Positions 1-12,700 of a stretch of 64,000 nt of DNA are shown here, piece by piece. The position numbers and the translations under genes are program-made. Source of the stretch: Gordius sp. MW1 (taxonomy: Eukaryota > Nematomorpha > Gordioida > Gordea > Gordiidae); contig OZ038528.1 in the NCBI GenBank assembly GCA_964036665.1, forward strand, positions 8,314,501-8,378,500, read 5' to 3'. How positions within the stretch are numbered: position 1 is the stretch's first letter; each line of letters starts with the position of its first letter. Under the pieces are notes generated by a model. The model saw only the letters and a program-made list of their open reading frames with translations, was not told the DNA's origin and made no database searches.

Positions 1-1330
1 TTAGGCGTTAATTAACGTCAATACACTCCATTTACACCCTTTAAAGATCCATGAACTTTGGAATAAGATAGTTAACTACAAGTTTGTGTGGGTATATATA
101 TTCATTACAAAAATTAAAAAACTAACTTAAAGTTCCATATGTATCAAGTATCCTTTATATAATACCATGATTTTTAAATCATAACATTAATGTAAAATGG
201 TGGAAAAGCAAGGATGCCAAGTAACTTTTTTTGAAATTTAACCCTAATTAGGTTCCCAATAATTCTTTTTGTTCAATATTGTTTTATATATCACGATTTT
301 GGACTTAGCGTTTTTTGGGAGGGGCGGGGGCAGGATTTAATTGGTTCTAGGGTTTCCCTTCAAATGACAAGTCATTAAACATTTTGTTAGGGATCAGGGG
401 GCGTATTTATTGTCGAGATTAAACTATGGGGAAAATTTCGCTTGGCGGTGGGTCAAGTTACTAGGATTTTCCATTCGACTCAAAATTATCAGAAATATGT
501 GTTGTAATTTGATTTTTAATTAGTCCGATTTATTTTAATTTATCGTCAATTAAAATTAACGTGAGAAATAAATTTATTTATTTTAAATTATCTTCTGTTT
601 ATATGAATGTTTTTGGGAGAAATTGATTTTAATTAGCCGTCTCCCTAAATGAACTTGAGAAACGAATTAATTATGAAGGTTGATCTTGAAGGACATTCCT
701 TATGCAATTTATGATCTGCATGAGATGTGCTGTATATCGAACTTTGTGTTTAAAAAGGCCGGATGAATACAACTCGGTCATAATTTAATTTTTGAATTTC
801 CAAAAAAAGAAGAAGATATCCAAAATTCCCCCCACCTCCACTAAAGTCTATAATGGTATATAGCCCCTCGAAATCGACATCGTACTATATCGACATCTTA
901 ATTACTAATATTCGCCATCTGTAGTCCTGTCACCTACTTAATTACAATAAAATTAATCGTTATTGTTGATATTCGCCACTTCCTGTCGCTATACTGTATT
1001 TCAATAAAACAGCCTGCGGCAATAAATACAAGATTGGTAGTACTATCATAAAATTGTGATAGACTAATTTCAATATACAGCACTTGAAACGGGATTATTT
1101 CACAATTGTCACTTTTTAAACGCAATAATAGTACAGCAAGGATTTTTTGCGCTACAAATGTTCCTCAAAATGTTTTGTAATGAATTGAAAAGGATTTAGA
1201 GCAATCTTGAGGTATTACAATTTCAACCCGAAAAGGTTTAGAATTCCTAACTGTCGTTCTAAAGCAAGAATTTAAGATTTCATAAATTTTTTTTATAAGC
1301 CATATATATGCATCAAGGATATATTGTTTT
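1..1330. other. AT-rich non-genic DNA
   Basis: I see no gene, RNA or clear repeat boundary here. ORFs are short and unrelated to anything I recognise. Sequence is AT-rich with a few G-runs near 315-410. Confidence 0.5.
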
Positions 1331-1334
1331 TTTT

Positions 1335-2600
1335 TTCAAGCACTACCATATTTGATGGCGAGAGACCGTGTCCTCCAAGTCAATAAAAGGCATATGGTTT
1401 CTTCTATTTATCCATCATTTATCTTAATGCGAGAACGGGTCGATTATGGCTTTGCCGACCATAAATCCAGTTAGCCTATATTTCCACCTGGTCTTTTTTA
1501 AGATCCTTTACATAAGTTTCAAGGAGTGGCAAGTTAGCTTGGTATCTCAATAATTCCAACCATTTAGGAATTTGCTCTTCTATCAATATCTAATTAAAGA
1601 AGTTCGTCATTGTTGTAACTCCTTTTTGGCATCCGACCTATGCTTCCATAGGAATTCTAGCTGGGTTTTTAGATTTTCCTTTTTAAAATTTTGTTTATCT
1701 GTATCCAAACTTTATCCCCCTGAAAGAGTTCGAACATATATGTTTGACTCAATATGGGAAAGGGAATATGAGTAATGGCAATAATCATATGTTCCATCAA
1801 TCACCCTTTCCACTTTTCCATCACCTCCTTCACCATGAATCTCGTTTTTGACTATTTTAGGGACTCCGACATCACTAATTTTATTCTCCCTTATCTTGGT
1901 AAATTTGTACGCCTGTGGCCCCATAAAAGTAGTTTACCATCTTAGTATACGCAGAATTCTTTGCTATTCCAACCGCGGCTCTCTTTGCCTCCCTATATTC
2001 TTAATCCGTTTTTCTTGATTTATACCACCGTCTGTCTATATAGAACTTTCTTTCTTTCGATAAAATCCCTAACTGATATTTCACATCAACATAGTTCCCA
2101 ATTCAAAGCTTTGCCTAGAACTTATATCGCGGTTTCCTTGAAGTCACCAGTTAATGTTACCCAATTCTCGCAAACGTTCAGAGACAATTTCCTGATACCC
2201 AAGTGTGTGGAGACTTTTTGATGATATTTATTATGCCATTGGGAAATATTCGATTTGAGATTCGAATCCGAATTCGAATCCTTGTGTGTAAATTTCGAAT
2301 CGAACAGCAAACTGTTTGCCGACCTTCTTTTACTCAACAATTCGCTTAGAACGATACCTAAACCTATCCCGCTTCTACGATTTGGTGACACGTTAAAATA
2401 GCTTGTATCCATCTTCCAACTTCCGTTCCACCTAGTCTCTTGTAAGCAGGCGATGTGTACATTGCTTCTTTTCCGCATTTGTGCAACTCCATGCTCTTTT
2501 CAGTCAACTTCCAGCATGCTATCTGCATTCTATCCACAACTAAATTCCCTAACCGTATTCGTTGTGAATCAGGCTGTAACCCACGAGAAGCTTTAGCTTT
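1335..2600 (-). pseudogene. Decayed RTE-like LINE, family A copy 1
   Basis: Minus-strand relic of a non-LTR retrotransposon. Near 2478-2440 the peptide IACLQETRW is the start of an APE endonuclease domain, the enzyme that nicks target DNA. Near 1880 a stretch ending DVGVPKIVKNE matches the same linker in the copies at about 7.1 kb and 58.1 kb. Near 1440-1340 come the remains of the reverse-transcriptase segment followed by SRHQIW, which aligns with the VPRDLI motif of the other copies. Frames change repeatedly and stops are frequent, so it cannot be active. The 5' part (about 2600-2530) resembles the 5' end of the copy at 56.6 kb. Boundaries are approximate and I found no target duplication. 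Confidence 0.75.
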
Positions 2601-2717
2601 CTGTTGTATAATTCTATTTGAAACAATCTTGATTTTGGAGAGGGTTTTTACAACCTGTTTTCAACCTGACGCCAATGCTCTACTTGTTGCACAGACTTGG
2701 GACTGTCATAGGTTATA

Positions 2718-2725
2718 TTGTTATT
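2718..2725. repeat. 8-bp target-site duplication (left) of MITE
   Basis: TTGTTATT immediately left of the element; the identical copy is at 2893-2900. Confidence 0.7.
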
Positions 2726-2892
2726 GATGGGCGTAGGCAAGGGGGGGGGGCAGGGAGGGGCGGCTGTCTCCCTCTATACCCAAAAATTTGATGAATTTAT
2801 TAAAATTATGGCTAAAATTTCAAAAAATGATCATTTTTCCCCTCCCTAAATTATTATTCCCCCCTCTTATTCCAATCCTGGCTACGCCCATG
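2726..2892. mobile_element. 167-bp hAT-like MITE (GGGCGTAG ends)
   Basis: Short non-coding element with inverted ends ATGGGCGTAG...CTACGCCCAT and a G-run on one side matched by a C-run on the other. It is flanked by a perfect 8-bp direct repeat TTGTTATT (2718-2725 and 2893-2900). An 8-bp duplication with short inverted ends is the hallmark of hAT-superfamily insertions. Similar GCGTA-type ends recur at 59555, about 42195 and about 53160. Confidence 0.72.
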
Positions 2893-2900
2893 TTGTTATT

Positions 2901-5126
2901 ATTATTATTTTTTATCAATTATTATTTGATGAAGAAAATAATAATTAATTTTTTTAGATTAACAAGTATGTTTTCCTGAATATTACTTGTAAAAGCTATT
3001 TAATAAAACAATAATAATCATAAGTTTCAAAATTAGGCAGAAATATACATTACATTTTCGGAGTGAGGACTACGCCTCTGTAGAAGTTTATAAATGTGCT
3101 TTATAGGTGTGTCCTGTTACAAATATGATGACGATATCAATAACAAATAACACACACATGGCAAGCAGCTATACTTAATAACAAGCACACTGCAATTTTT
3201 GCAAGTGCAAGATGCAATTTGCTTTTAAAAGTTGTAATAAAAACTACCAAATTACCATTCCTTATTTTATGACCCCACATGTATTTTGAAACTCTCATAT
3301 TATATAACCCCACAGGTGCCAATGTAAAATTTAAATTACACTTAATGTTCGTTACAAAAATTATTTATTGAAAATCAATTTTCTGAATTGATATTAATAA
3401 GATGTTGCCAAACAATCTTATATAGGATCTATCATTTTTAAGATCTCTTCTAAAGCTATGAATGGTTTTAATATTATTTCGACACTCAAGAACTTTTCAA
3501 TCATATGGAAAAACAAACCTGAGTTTTAAATGGATGTTCATAAAAAAATAAGATATATGCTTATTTGCATAATACATTTTTCCCTATTTTTAGATTTTAA
3601 GGTCAATGTCACTTAGGTGACATTGGGAGGAGCATTTTTAGACAAGTTATTTGATTTTTTGACCCTGTAAACGTAGTTTATTAACACCTAAACAATATAT
3701 AGCTAGAGCTGTGAAAGTTACTATTCCATAATACGGGATAGGCTAAATCCCGAAAAGGCACAATCCCGAATCTACGATAATGCTACTGCTACGAAAATTT
3801 CCATATGTTTTTTAATTTTAAAGTTTTATCATATCCCAGTTTCAATCAATTCAAGAGCTAGAATTGGGTGCAACATTTACATTTTTCTCATGTAAGAATC
3901 ACATTTAATTTGTTAAATTTATAATGAAATATTTTTACCCACCAGGATTATAAAGATCAAAATAAGGGTTTCACGTTATAAAAAATATTATCACTTTTTC
4001 GAAACTTCTCATACTTGTTGTTATCCTATATATAATTTTTATTACTTTCAATTAATTCAAGAAGCCAGATTTGGGTGCAATGTTTAATATCTACTTGTAC
4101 ATGAAAATTTATAAAATCTGGAACAAATTTATATATATTGTTAGCTTTATACAATAAAACATTTAATATTATTGTTTTAATATTTTATAAGACTTTGTAT
4201 GCATTATGATTGATTAACAATCTTTTAAAGATTGGTTATACTTTTAAAAAGTTAATTTAGATTCTGTTGTCTAACATTAAGTGTAAAAATTTTATTATTA
4301 ATTTAGGTAATCAAAATTCATTTAATTAGTTTGAGGAGTTTATATTTTATATTATTAATGCTAAGCAATTTAATACTCTAAAAAATTATAAATTAATGTA
4401 CTTATCATACTAATGTGTGTTCATAAAAACTCAATATAACTTTCTTTTCAATCTACAACAAATTAAATTTGATACCTTATTTTATTTGTTCTTATTATTA
4501 CAAAGAGATTTAGTAAGCAATATATAATTAAATTTTTAATGATAATGTTTTTTATTTTATTTAAAAATTAAAGTGTAGGAGTGAAAAATATTCCCTACTT
4601 TCACTTGTTTTTTTAATGTTCATGGATGCGTTTAGCAAATCTATTTTAATGAATATTATCTTTCATTACTGATGATTTAAGTTAAAATCACTTATTAAAA
4701 TATTAGTATACAAATCATTTGCCTTTTATAATTAAAATCAGTAAGAAACGAGTTATCTAAAAATCTCCTGCACTTTAACAGTTCCACTGAAATTAAAGCT
4801 GTTACATTTAAAAAAGGAAATAGCTTGAGTAAGTTGTTACTTAATAAATATTTATAAAACAAGAAACAAATTTTATTTATATATCAGAAATTAAATCATA
4901 CATTTGTAAATACATGTATATGGATATTTGCAATTACAAATATGGGATGTGGGGTGACTAAAAGGTGAGGCTGGAGTTGGGAGAGGCTTAGGATTTTTGG
5001 GAGGAACATGTTTCCTATTTCTATCTGAGTTTAGATAAGTGAACTGTTGGCAAATGCATTGATACGGTTATAGTGTAGCATTAAAATTCGGTATTATGCG
5101 CTTTCGGGATTTAGTCTAGGAACCGA
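2901..5126. other. AT-rich non-genic DNA
   Basis: About 2.2 kb with no credible coding region. The only structure I noticed is a 22-bp near-palindrome at 3604-3625 (CAATGTCAC and its inverse around a TTAG loop). Confidence 0.5.
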
Positions 5127-6030
5127 TAGCACTATTAAGTTACAGTTACTTTCCAATAAAATGTAACCAATTACAGTTACGTTTTTTTAAAAATAATTGA
5201 ATACAGTTCAGTTACTTACCTGATGGAACTAGTTACATTAAAGTTACACGGGTAAATTAAAAAAAATTAATAGACTCTATTTACATAATAAAACAAAAAT
5301 CACAGGGTAATATATGGTTATTGAATTTCAATAAGGCATTATATTCTATATTGTCATCTAATGATCTTGTCCGCTTTTCACTAAAAATAGGCTACCAAGA
5401 CTTAATAGGCTTGAGGGGCGCTTGATGGTAGGGGTACATTGAATTTAATAAAGTTTTTTTTTATTTAGAGAAATTATCATATATTTTAAAGATTCAAATA
5501 TTAAATGGCTTAATTATCAAAATACAGATGTAAATTTAGCAAAAATTTTAAACTTAATTCTTTATAGTATATCAATATAAACAATTAGTTCATATTTATG
5601 AAGATAATAAATTATGATACTTATGATAAAGGTTTTTAAATAGGATGGTTTATCTATTCAAAATAGTATTTAAATATTTACAATCCGGGAAGGAAATTTA
5701 AATTTAAAGCGATGGATACAAACTGGACGTGTAACTATATTATTAAATCTCTACTGAAACAAATTGGAAAAGCGATCTCCAGCGTCTCTTTAGATTTGAA
5801 AGAGTACTTTTATATCAGGCAAAAGATTACAATGTAAATCGTTAAATCCAACACGATTTCCATACACGGATCAATGCCATCCGTTTAGTTATAGCGCGTT
5901 TTTATATTTTTTTAACCGTGTATGTAATTTTAATATATCATCTATAATTATCAAATAAAATATTATCATTAAAAAAAAATTAATGATTAGATTTATAAAA
6001 AGTAACTGTAACTTTACGTCAATAGCACTG
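5127..6030. mobile_element. Probable old hAT-like MITE (TTACAGTTAC ends)
   Basis: The left end carries TTAAGTTACAGTTACTTT, and the right end has its near inverse complement (AGTAACTGTAACTTTACG), with TAGCACTATT versus CAATAGCACTG as outermost bases. The left end also repeats the TTACAGTTAC motif, as is common in hAT MITEs. There is no coding capacity. I could not find a matching 8-bp target duplication, so the boundaries and class are tentative. Confidence 0.45.
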
Positions 6031-6479
6031 GTCTACAAAAAAATCAACCGGGAAGCGGTCTACATATTCTGATAGAGTTTTTTGTGGTGAACACAAATAT
6101 GTTTTTTGTTTTTTTCTATAAGTCAAGTTTTTGAGCTATTTCGATTCAAAGTTGCGAAAATGACCGTTTTTGACCCTTTTCAACACTGAATAGAACGATA
6201 TTTAATGGCTAAAAAGAAAAATTTAAACCTCTAAGTGGTAGAAGCAACTTAGTGTAAAACATTTAAAAATAATTCTTTCCCTATTGATTTTATTTTTCCA
6301 ATATCTCGAATATTCAATTAGTCCCTCTGCCCAATCGCGGCATCCTTTGAGCCTCCCTCCTTCTCTATCTAATTGGCTTATATGCTTATATAACACTATA
6401 ACCTTAGTGCATGTGATTGATTGATGCTGTGTGTGCAAGAGTAGTGGTTAATGCGAGTTATTCCTACTACTACGCCTGT

Positions 6480-7735
6480 CATCCTCCCTGGAGACGCTAA
6501 CTTGGGACATAAAAGAACCAGCGATTTGTGTTCTAGGACAGACCAAAGAAGAAGAAGCTATAAATAGGGAACTGTGTTAGTGGATCAATCGGTTAGGGAT
6601 TTCTTCGAAAGAAAGAAAAATTTAGTGGCATAAATCAAAAAAAATCGGAAGATTATCAAGAGTATAGGGAGGAGAAGAGATCCGCGAAAAAGGCAATTGC
6701 AATCATAGACTAATAAAACCATAGACTGCCGAACAGCTGATATACAGCAAATATAGCAACCGCCATATTGTGGGAAATTGTAACCAAACAATAGAATTCA
6801 GCAAAATTTATTGTTCTAATCTACTTATTTTTTTTTTAATTTATGAATAAGCTATTAGTCTTATTTATTTTATTTAATATTTTATCCTAAGAAGTATAAA
6901 TATACCTGTTATTGAGTTTTGCCTACAAAATGGTAGCTATTTTGGTGTCTGACTGATTTCAATAGTAAAAATCAGCTGTTCGGCAGTCTATGGTTTTATT
7001 AGTCTATGGTTGCAATAGCGAAGAATGTCATGTACACCGAGATGGCAAAGAAACTGGATCATAAAGGGGGCGATAGGCTTATATACAAATTGGCCAAATT
7101 ACGGGAGAAAAAAATCGCGATGTTGGAGTTCTTAAAATAGTCAAAAACGAGAGGGGTAAAACCTTCTTCATGCAGAAGGAAGTGATGGAAAGGATATTAA
7201 AAAACTTATGTATATTGCAAATGACAAAGAATCCCTTTCCGATATTGAGCCAAACATCAGCATGGTCTAACTCTTTCAGGAGGACTAAATTAGGACAAAT
7301 GAACAAGATGCAAAAAGGAAAAGCTAATGGCCCAGATGGAAGCATTGCTCGGATGCCGTGAGGAAGGAGTCACGACCATGACGAACCTCCTTAACAAGAT
7401 ATTGGTAAAGCGAATTCCTAATAATGAAGAGCAAGCACGATTATACCCTTATTTAAATTCAAAGGAGCTGGGGCAATTACAGAGGTATGAAGCTAACTTG
7501 CCACTCCTTTAAAGCTTATAAAGATGATCTTAGAAGGGCTAAAAAACGAGGTGGAAATGTCGGCTAACCAATTCGGATTTGTGACCGGAAAAACCACGAT
7601 TGGCCCAAACTTTGCACTAAGACAAATGATGGATAAATATGGTGAAAAGAGAAGAGACATACAAAGGGACTTTATAGACTTGGAGAAAGAGAAAGCTTAT
7701 AACATGGTCCCTCGCGATTTAATACGGTAAATTAT
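6480..7735 (+). pseudogene. Decayed RTE-like LINE, family A copy 2
   Basis: Plus-strand relic of the same LINE family as the copy at 56.6-61.8 kb. The two align from the AAGAACCAGCGATTTGTGTT region at about 6517 through the endonuclease/RT linker (DVGVLKIVKNE, near 7120) into the reverse-transcriptase core: QFGFVTGKTT near 7570, RQMMDKYGEKRR near 7620 and DLEKEKAYNMVPRDLIR ending at 7728, which is the motif-A region. Internal frameshifts and stops abolish the ORF, and the C-terminal half of the RT is absent. A 305-bp MITE interrupts it at 6704-7008. Confidence 0.8.
6704..7008. mobile_element. 305-bp MITE inside the LINE copy
   Basis: Non-coding insertion with long, essentially perfect inverted ends (about 37 bp) beginning CATAGACTAATAAAACC and continuing through GCCGAACAGCTGA. 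The flanks are ATTGCAAT on the left and GTTGCAAT on the right, an 8-bp duplication with one mismatch. The uninterrupted LINE copy at about 58065 reads through this site, which confirms an insertion. Confidence 0.8.
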
Positions 7736-7739
7736 TCAG

Positions 7740-8336
7740 TTTTTATAATGCGTAACTTTTTTATTTAGCTCCATTAACATTTATATTAAATAATGGTAGC
7801 CTGCACCTGTCGTATCCCTATCCTCGTGACCCTAAATACCACCCCCTAATTACCCCAGCCTTAGTAATCCCTTAAGTATCGAGTTGTTGTGCTGAAAAAG
7901 TTAATTATGGATTAATGAGTGTATTTAAAGTTCTAGTTCGTTGTATCCTCAAGAGTTAAGAGAGCAGGTGTATTAAGAGTTGGGAATGTTTAATATTCTA
8001 TCTTGTTGTATCCTCAAGAGAGCAGGTGTATTAAGAGTTGGGAATATTTATGTAGGGGATTGAGTATTGTATCCGCATAGTGATTAAAAGTAGATAAGCT
8101 TTTCGTTTGGATGTAAAAGTAGAAGCTTAAAGGAAACCGGAAAGGTTCAGTAGATAAGTTAAAATAAGACCGGAAAGGTCTAAAGATGTAAAAGTAGATA
8201 AGTTAAAAATACGTATACAGTGAAAGAGCATTAATTAATTTTCTTCGATATTTCTCCAACGTTGAGTGCATTTTTTCCCCCATAACCTTACGAACCGCTA
8301 CTCCAACGTTTTCTGATTCTACCCCTTTAATTGTAT
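7740..8336. repeat. Non-genic DNA with short imperfect tandem repeat
   Basis: Within this stretch, 7940-8060 holds two copies of a roughly 60-bp unit (GTTGTATCCTCAAGAG... followed by GCAGGTGTATTAAGAG). About 8090-8215 has repeated GTAGATAAG and CCGGAAAGGT motifs. No gene is seen. Confidence 0.6.
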
Positions 8337-8344
8337 GTACTGAT

Positions 8345-9128
8345 CAGAGGTCAGATTTGTTAGAATTTTTCAGCCCGAACCCGGCCCGATTTTATAATTA
8401 ATCTGCCCGCCCGAGCCCGCCCGAACCCATCTAAGTGTCCGCCCGGGCCCGCCCGAATCGTTAAAGCTGCCCGAATTGCCCGGCCCGAAATATTAAATTT
8501 GCCCGTTAGTCCCGAATTTGTGAGGTCGCAAACAGAGGTCGGATTTGTTAAAATTTTTCTGCCCAAACCCGGCCCGGTCTAAATTTTTAACTAAATTCCC
8601 CGCCTGAACCCTTCTAAGTGTCCGCTCAGCCATGCCCAAACCATTAGAGCTGCCCGGCCTTATTAATAAAATTTGCCCGTGATTAGAAATTATCCAATCC
8701 CAAAATCTTTCAACCACTATTACAAAATAAGCAAAAGACATATTGATCAGAACAAATCTTTTATAATATAGTATGAAAATTAATAATTTTTGATCTTGAG
8801 ATAAACCAGTTAAACTAATTTATTCGAAATAAAATAAAATTTAATTCTGAAGAAGTTAAAGTTAGGATTTAGGACATTATATAAACGTACGATAAGGATT
8901 TAAGCGATAGAAAAAAATCTAGTCAAATTTATTATGGCCCAAAATTGTTTATAAGCGAATTTTTCTTTTTTCGAGGAAAATCAATTTGATAAAATTTTTG
9001 GCATGCCCGAATTGCCCGAATCTTATCAGCGTGCCCGCCCGAAAAGTAAAACTTAAGACAGTTGCCCGGCCCGGCCCGGCCCGTGGGCCGGGCGGGCCGG
9101 GCAGCGGGCCGGGCATTTCTGACCTCTG
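8345..9128. mobile_element. 784-bp hAT-like element rich in GCCCG
   Basis: Non-autonomous element with inverted ends CAGAGGTCAGA...TCTGACCTCTG and a perfect 8-bp target duplication GTACTGAT (8337-8344 and 9129-9136), as expected for hAT. Both ends are dense in GCCCG/GGCCC words, very unlike the AT-rich surroundings. The left 190 bp is tandemly duplicated inside the element: a second GAGGTCGGATTTGTTA starts near 8534. The right end finishes in a GGCCCGGGC-type palindromic array. No transposase. A degenerate relative lies at about 54520-54870. Confidence 0.85.
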
Positions 9129-9136
9129 GTACTGAT

Positions 9137-9750
9137 ATTACCTGAAACCCTATTCCCGCTGAAACGTTTCATTACCTGTATTGATCAAAGATTGAATAAA
9201 ATATCTGAATGTGCGTATTGTCAATTGTGTTAACGCCAACTCAACCATAGGAATACTATAACTGGAATACGAAGGTTTACGATTAAGGACTGGGACTAAC
9301 AACTAAAACCCCCCGAAACTAACACCTCAAATCCTGAAGTTACGAAAGCCCCCAAGCCTAACCATCAGCACAACACGACCCTTCTTTCTCCTTCGATACG
9401 GGACTTAACAGCACCAAGGTTCGAATTTAATCCATAAAACTCCTCCTAACTAAGTTTTACTTAGGCTTCAATGTAATAATTAAATATGGATAGTTCACAT
9501 ATGGGTTAAAGTTATCCCTCAAATACCAGGGTAATAATTGAACTAATAATAGGCCTTTCCTCAAATGATTTTATAAGGCGAGAGTAAGAAAAATGCTCAA
9601 ACAAATGAAAAACAACAATTTAATAACAATTTAAAACACAGCGAAGGAATTAATTACATATTACGATTGGGTATACAATTATAAAAATGGAAGGCTCCTA
9701 TATGGGTTTGCACTCATTTCGTAAAGAGGCCGTTGGAATAAATTTAGGTA
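9137..9750. other. 3' flank of importin-7/8 gene
   Basis: AT-rich sequence after the importin stop codon on the minus strand. A minus-strand ATTAAA near 9620 could serve as a variant polyadenylation signal. Nothing else is recognised. Confidence 0.4.
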
Positions 9751-12700
9751 CTAACTCATCTTGGATAGCGACGATTTTTTTGTGCTTTCACCTGAAATTT
9801 AAATTAGTTTAATTTAATAATTGTTTAAATGTTACCGAACAGGATCTTTGTCTCAACTTTTTGATAAATCTCTTTAAACAAGTTTAAATCCTTTGCATTA
9901 AGACTGGAAAACAAGGTGTTGTAAAGGATAGCATCTTGACTTTGTAAATCTGGCAAGGTATAAAGATATAAAAATTAGTTAAAATTTAAGTGAAAAAGCT
10001 CTGTGCTAGTTTTAAAATTAGCAAGATAATTTTTTGTACAGATAAATTACTTAACCACTTTTTAATTGGAATGGAATATGCGCTTTAAGAAGTAGGGTTT
10101 TTATAAATGCATTACTAAAATTATTAAAATGCCACAATTCCTAACAAATTGAAAAGATTATAAAACGACATGATTATTTGTATCATATAAATTAAAGATT
10201 CCGGTTAAGCGATAAATTAATATTAGCATAGAATAAAAAACCTAGATTTTGAGTAGTAAAAGTTCCTTCGGTTAAAGAGTCTATCTAATCTATGTACAAA
10301 CGCAAAAATTGTTTTAAAATAATAAAGGAGAAAATGGGCTGTTACTTTCGATGGCGCTTTTAAAAATGATGTATTCGTTAAGGGGGGAATCATTTTGGTC
10401 GACAATGCTCGTGTACGAATCGAGGACTGTTTCCTCTTCGTCGTCGTCATCATCGTCATCGATATCTTGTCCTCCCGCATCGTGGTCCGAGTCATTGATA
10501 TTCCTTATGTTGCCATCATCAGGACACATACTTTGATGGTTATTAACTAACCCTGATCCATTCATTTCACCGTCGCCCATGACCGATGTGTCGATGATGG
10601 ATGAATCGTGCTATGATGAGTTAGTCACAAAAATCAAGAGATAATATAAAAGAACTTTAGATACTTATCAAATCAAATCCTTTTTTAAACTTTTGTTTTG
10701 TGCTAGATGAGTAAAGCACAAACTTCACTCATAATTAGACCATGTGAAAGAAAAGAACTTGAAATGGTGATTAATTCGAAAGCCCTTTATCCTTTAATAA
10801 TAATGATTCGCTACAAAGAAAATTGTTTTATAAGCTTTACGTTGAGATTACACGTGTGTTTTACAGATGTACTTTTAATTGCAAATAAAAATGTATTAAG
10901 GAAGGGAGAACCTGGCGCGATTTTGAGATATAAATTAAAGGGGGTAAGTGAGCCAATCAAATAAGCAAGATAGAGACAAAAATTATTTTAATGTTTTCCC
11001 AATAAGTTGTCATACAACCTAATGCTTTAATTTTTGAATCGGATGGTTTTGTCGCAGGAGACATTCATAAAAGATGGAAAAACGCTAATTTTAAAAATTT
11101 GAACCCAATTATTTCAAAAATTTGAAGTGTAGGAAAAATGACAAACATTTTCCTGTAAAGTCCATAAAACTATATAAAAAAATGATCAGTTTTCAGATAA
11201 TTTTATTTTTTGTATACCAGTGCAATCAAAAAAGGGTATACATGGAGATGAACGTCACAAGAACTAAGTGGCTCGACGATGATGACCAATTTAAGTGCTC
11301 AAAAGTTTGATCATGCATCAAGAGGGGGGTAGCACAAAAGGAAGTTAACACAAATGTTTTAAAACTAAGGCTTAAATAACGAAATATCTACGGTATAATG
11401 TACGACAAGTTGCCATTATGACTAAAGAGCAAAGCTTACAAATCTAACGCAAAAATGAGGTTACTCTAAGGAAGTGAAACATGGGCATCAAACGACGAAA
11501 GAAAAGTTAATAAATGCCACAGAGACGATGCTACGCCGAAATAATAATTAGTATATAACCAATGGTAGAAATTATAATTAAAATCGGCCAAGAGAAGGGA
11601 TGGAAATGATGCAAATCGAAATGTATAAAATCCAATGGTTCTCAAACTTTTTCAGATAGCACCCATAGTTATTTCACAAAAGAATTAAGAAAAATATGGT
11701 ATTGCACAATAAAAAAAGACTATAAAATTATATTGTCAAAAATGGTAGTAAAAGTGAAATGGATGAGCCGCTATATAGAGGCTATTTTTTGTTGTCAAGG
11801 GCGGTATTAGTATGGTTAAGCCGTTAATTTGCCAGCAATGCAATATTAAATTTATCTAAATTGATGGTTAAGAAACTTCCAACTGCGATCATGATTTTCT
11901 TTGCCGGGTGAAGGAAGAAACATTATTAAGGGGTTTGACAATCGGCCCAGTAACATTGATATAAAGAAGGAATAGAACTTTCGAGCCAAAGCTTTTAAAG
12001 AATTTTAATACAACTTTAACAAATAGGCACCCGTTTGTAAAGTGGAATTAATAATAATTTCAAATAAAAACTACAGTTTTAAAAGATTTGACAACATAAA
12101 AATATAAGCCAAATAATAATTATCTTGTCAGAACTTAGCACCAAACACTTTATTATGAATATTATATATCTAAGTACAAATTACCTCAAAATAAATATAT
12201 CTGTAAATGTTTATTTGTAGAAAATTATTATCGCTTCTAAATTTAGTAAAAAATTAATTAATTAACTTTATAAATTTAAAAAAGTGCTAGAAAAATACCA
12301 TGATAACCCCACCTTTTATAGCCCACTTTAGCGATGGACATTCTTGCAAAAAAATCAAATAAAAAACCATGCCATCGCCCCCTCTCGGTCCTTTTAAAAA
12401 AGGCGATACATTTATATCACAAAAATACCCGAAACTATGTACTTTTAAAAGATTTATTAACAGGAGCATTAGAGATGTTAAAAAATAATTATAATTATTA
12501 AATGATTTTATTGTACTTTGTTTTATGCCTAATATTGTATTAATTGCAAACATACAATACATACATCTAACGCCCTTCCTCATTATAATAAATTTTTTAA
12601 AAGTATTCTTAACGGGGGACAAAATTTGAATTCTAATCTGTGTAGTTTATAGTTATTAGTATGGCCTGAGTAAATAACGTTGGGTAACACAAATTGAACA

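Noticed and set aside
5119-6038. 8-bp target duplication for the TTACAGTTAC element
   Set aside because: GGAACCGA and GTCTACAA do not match; only the inverted ends support this element.
10351-10536. Plus-strand ORF rich in serine
   Set aside because: It is the antisense of the Asp/Glu-coding importin exon 26 (GAT/GAC repeats read backwards).
12287-12622. 111-codon minus-strand ORF in an importin intron
   Set aside because: Low-complexity, no recognisable domain, placed between two confirmed exons of the same strand; likely chance.
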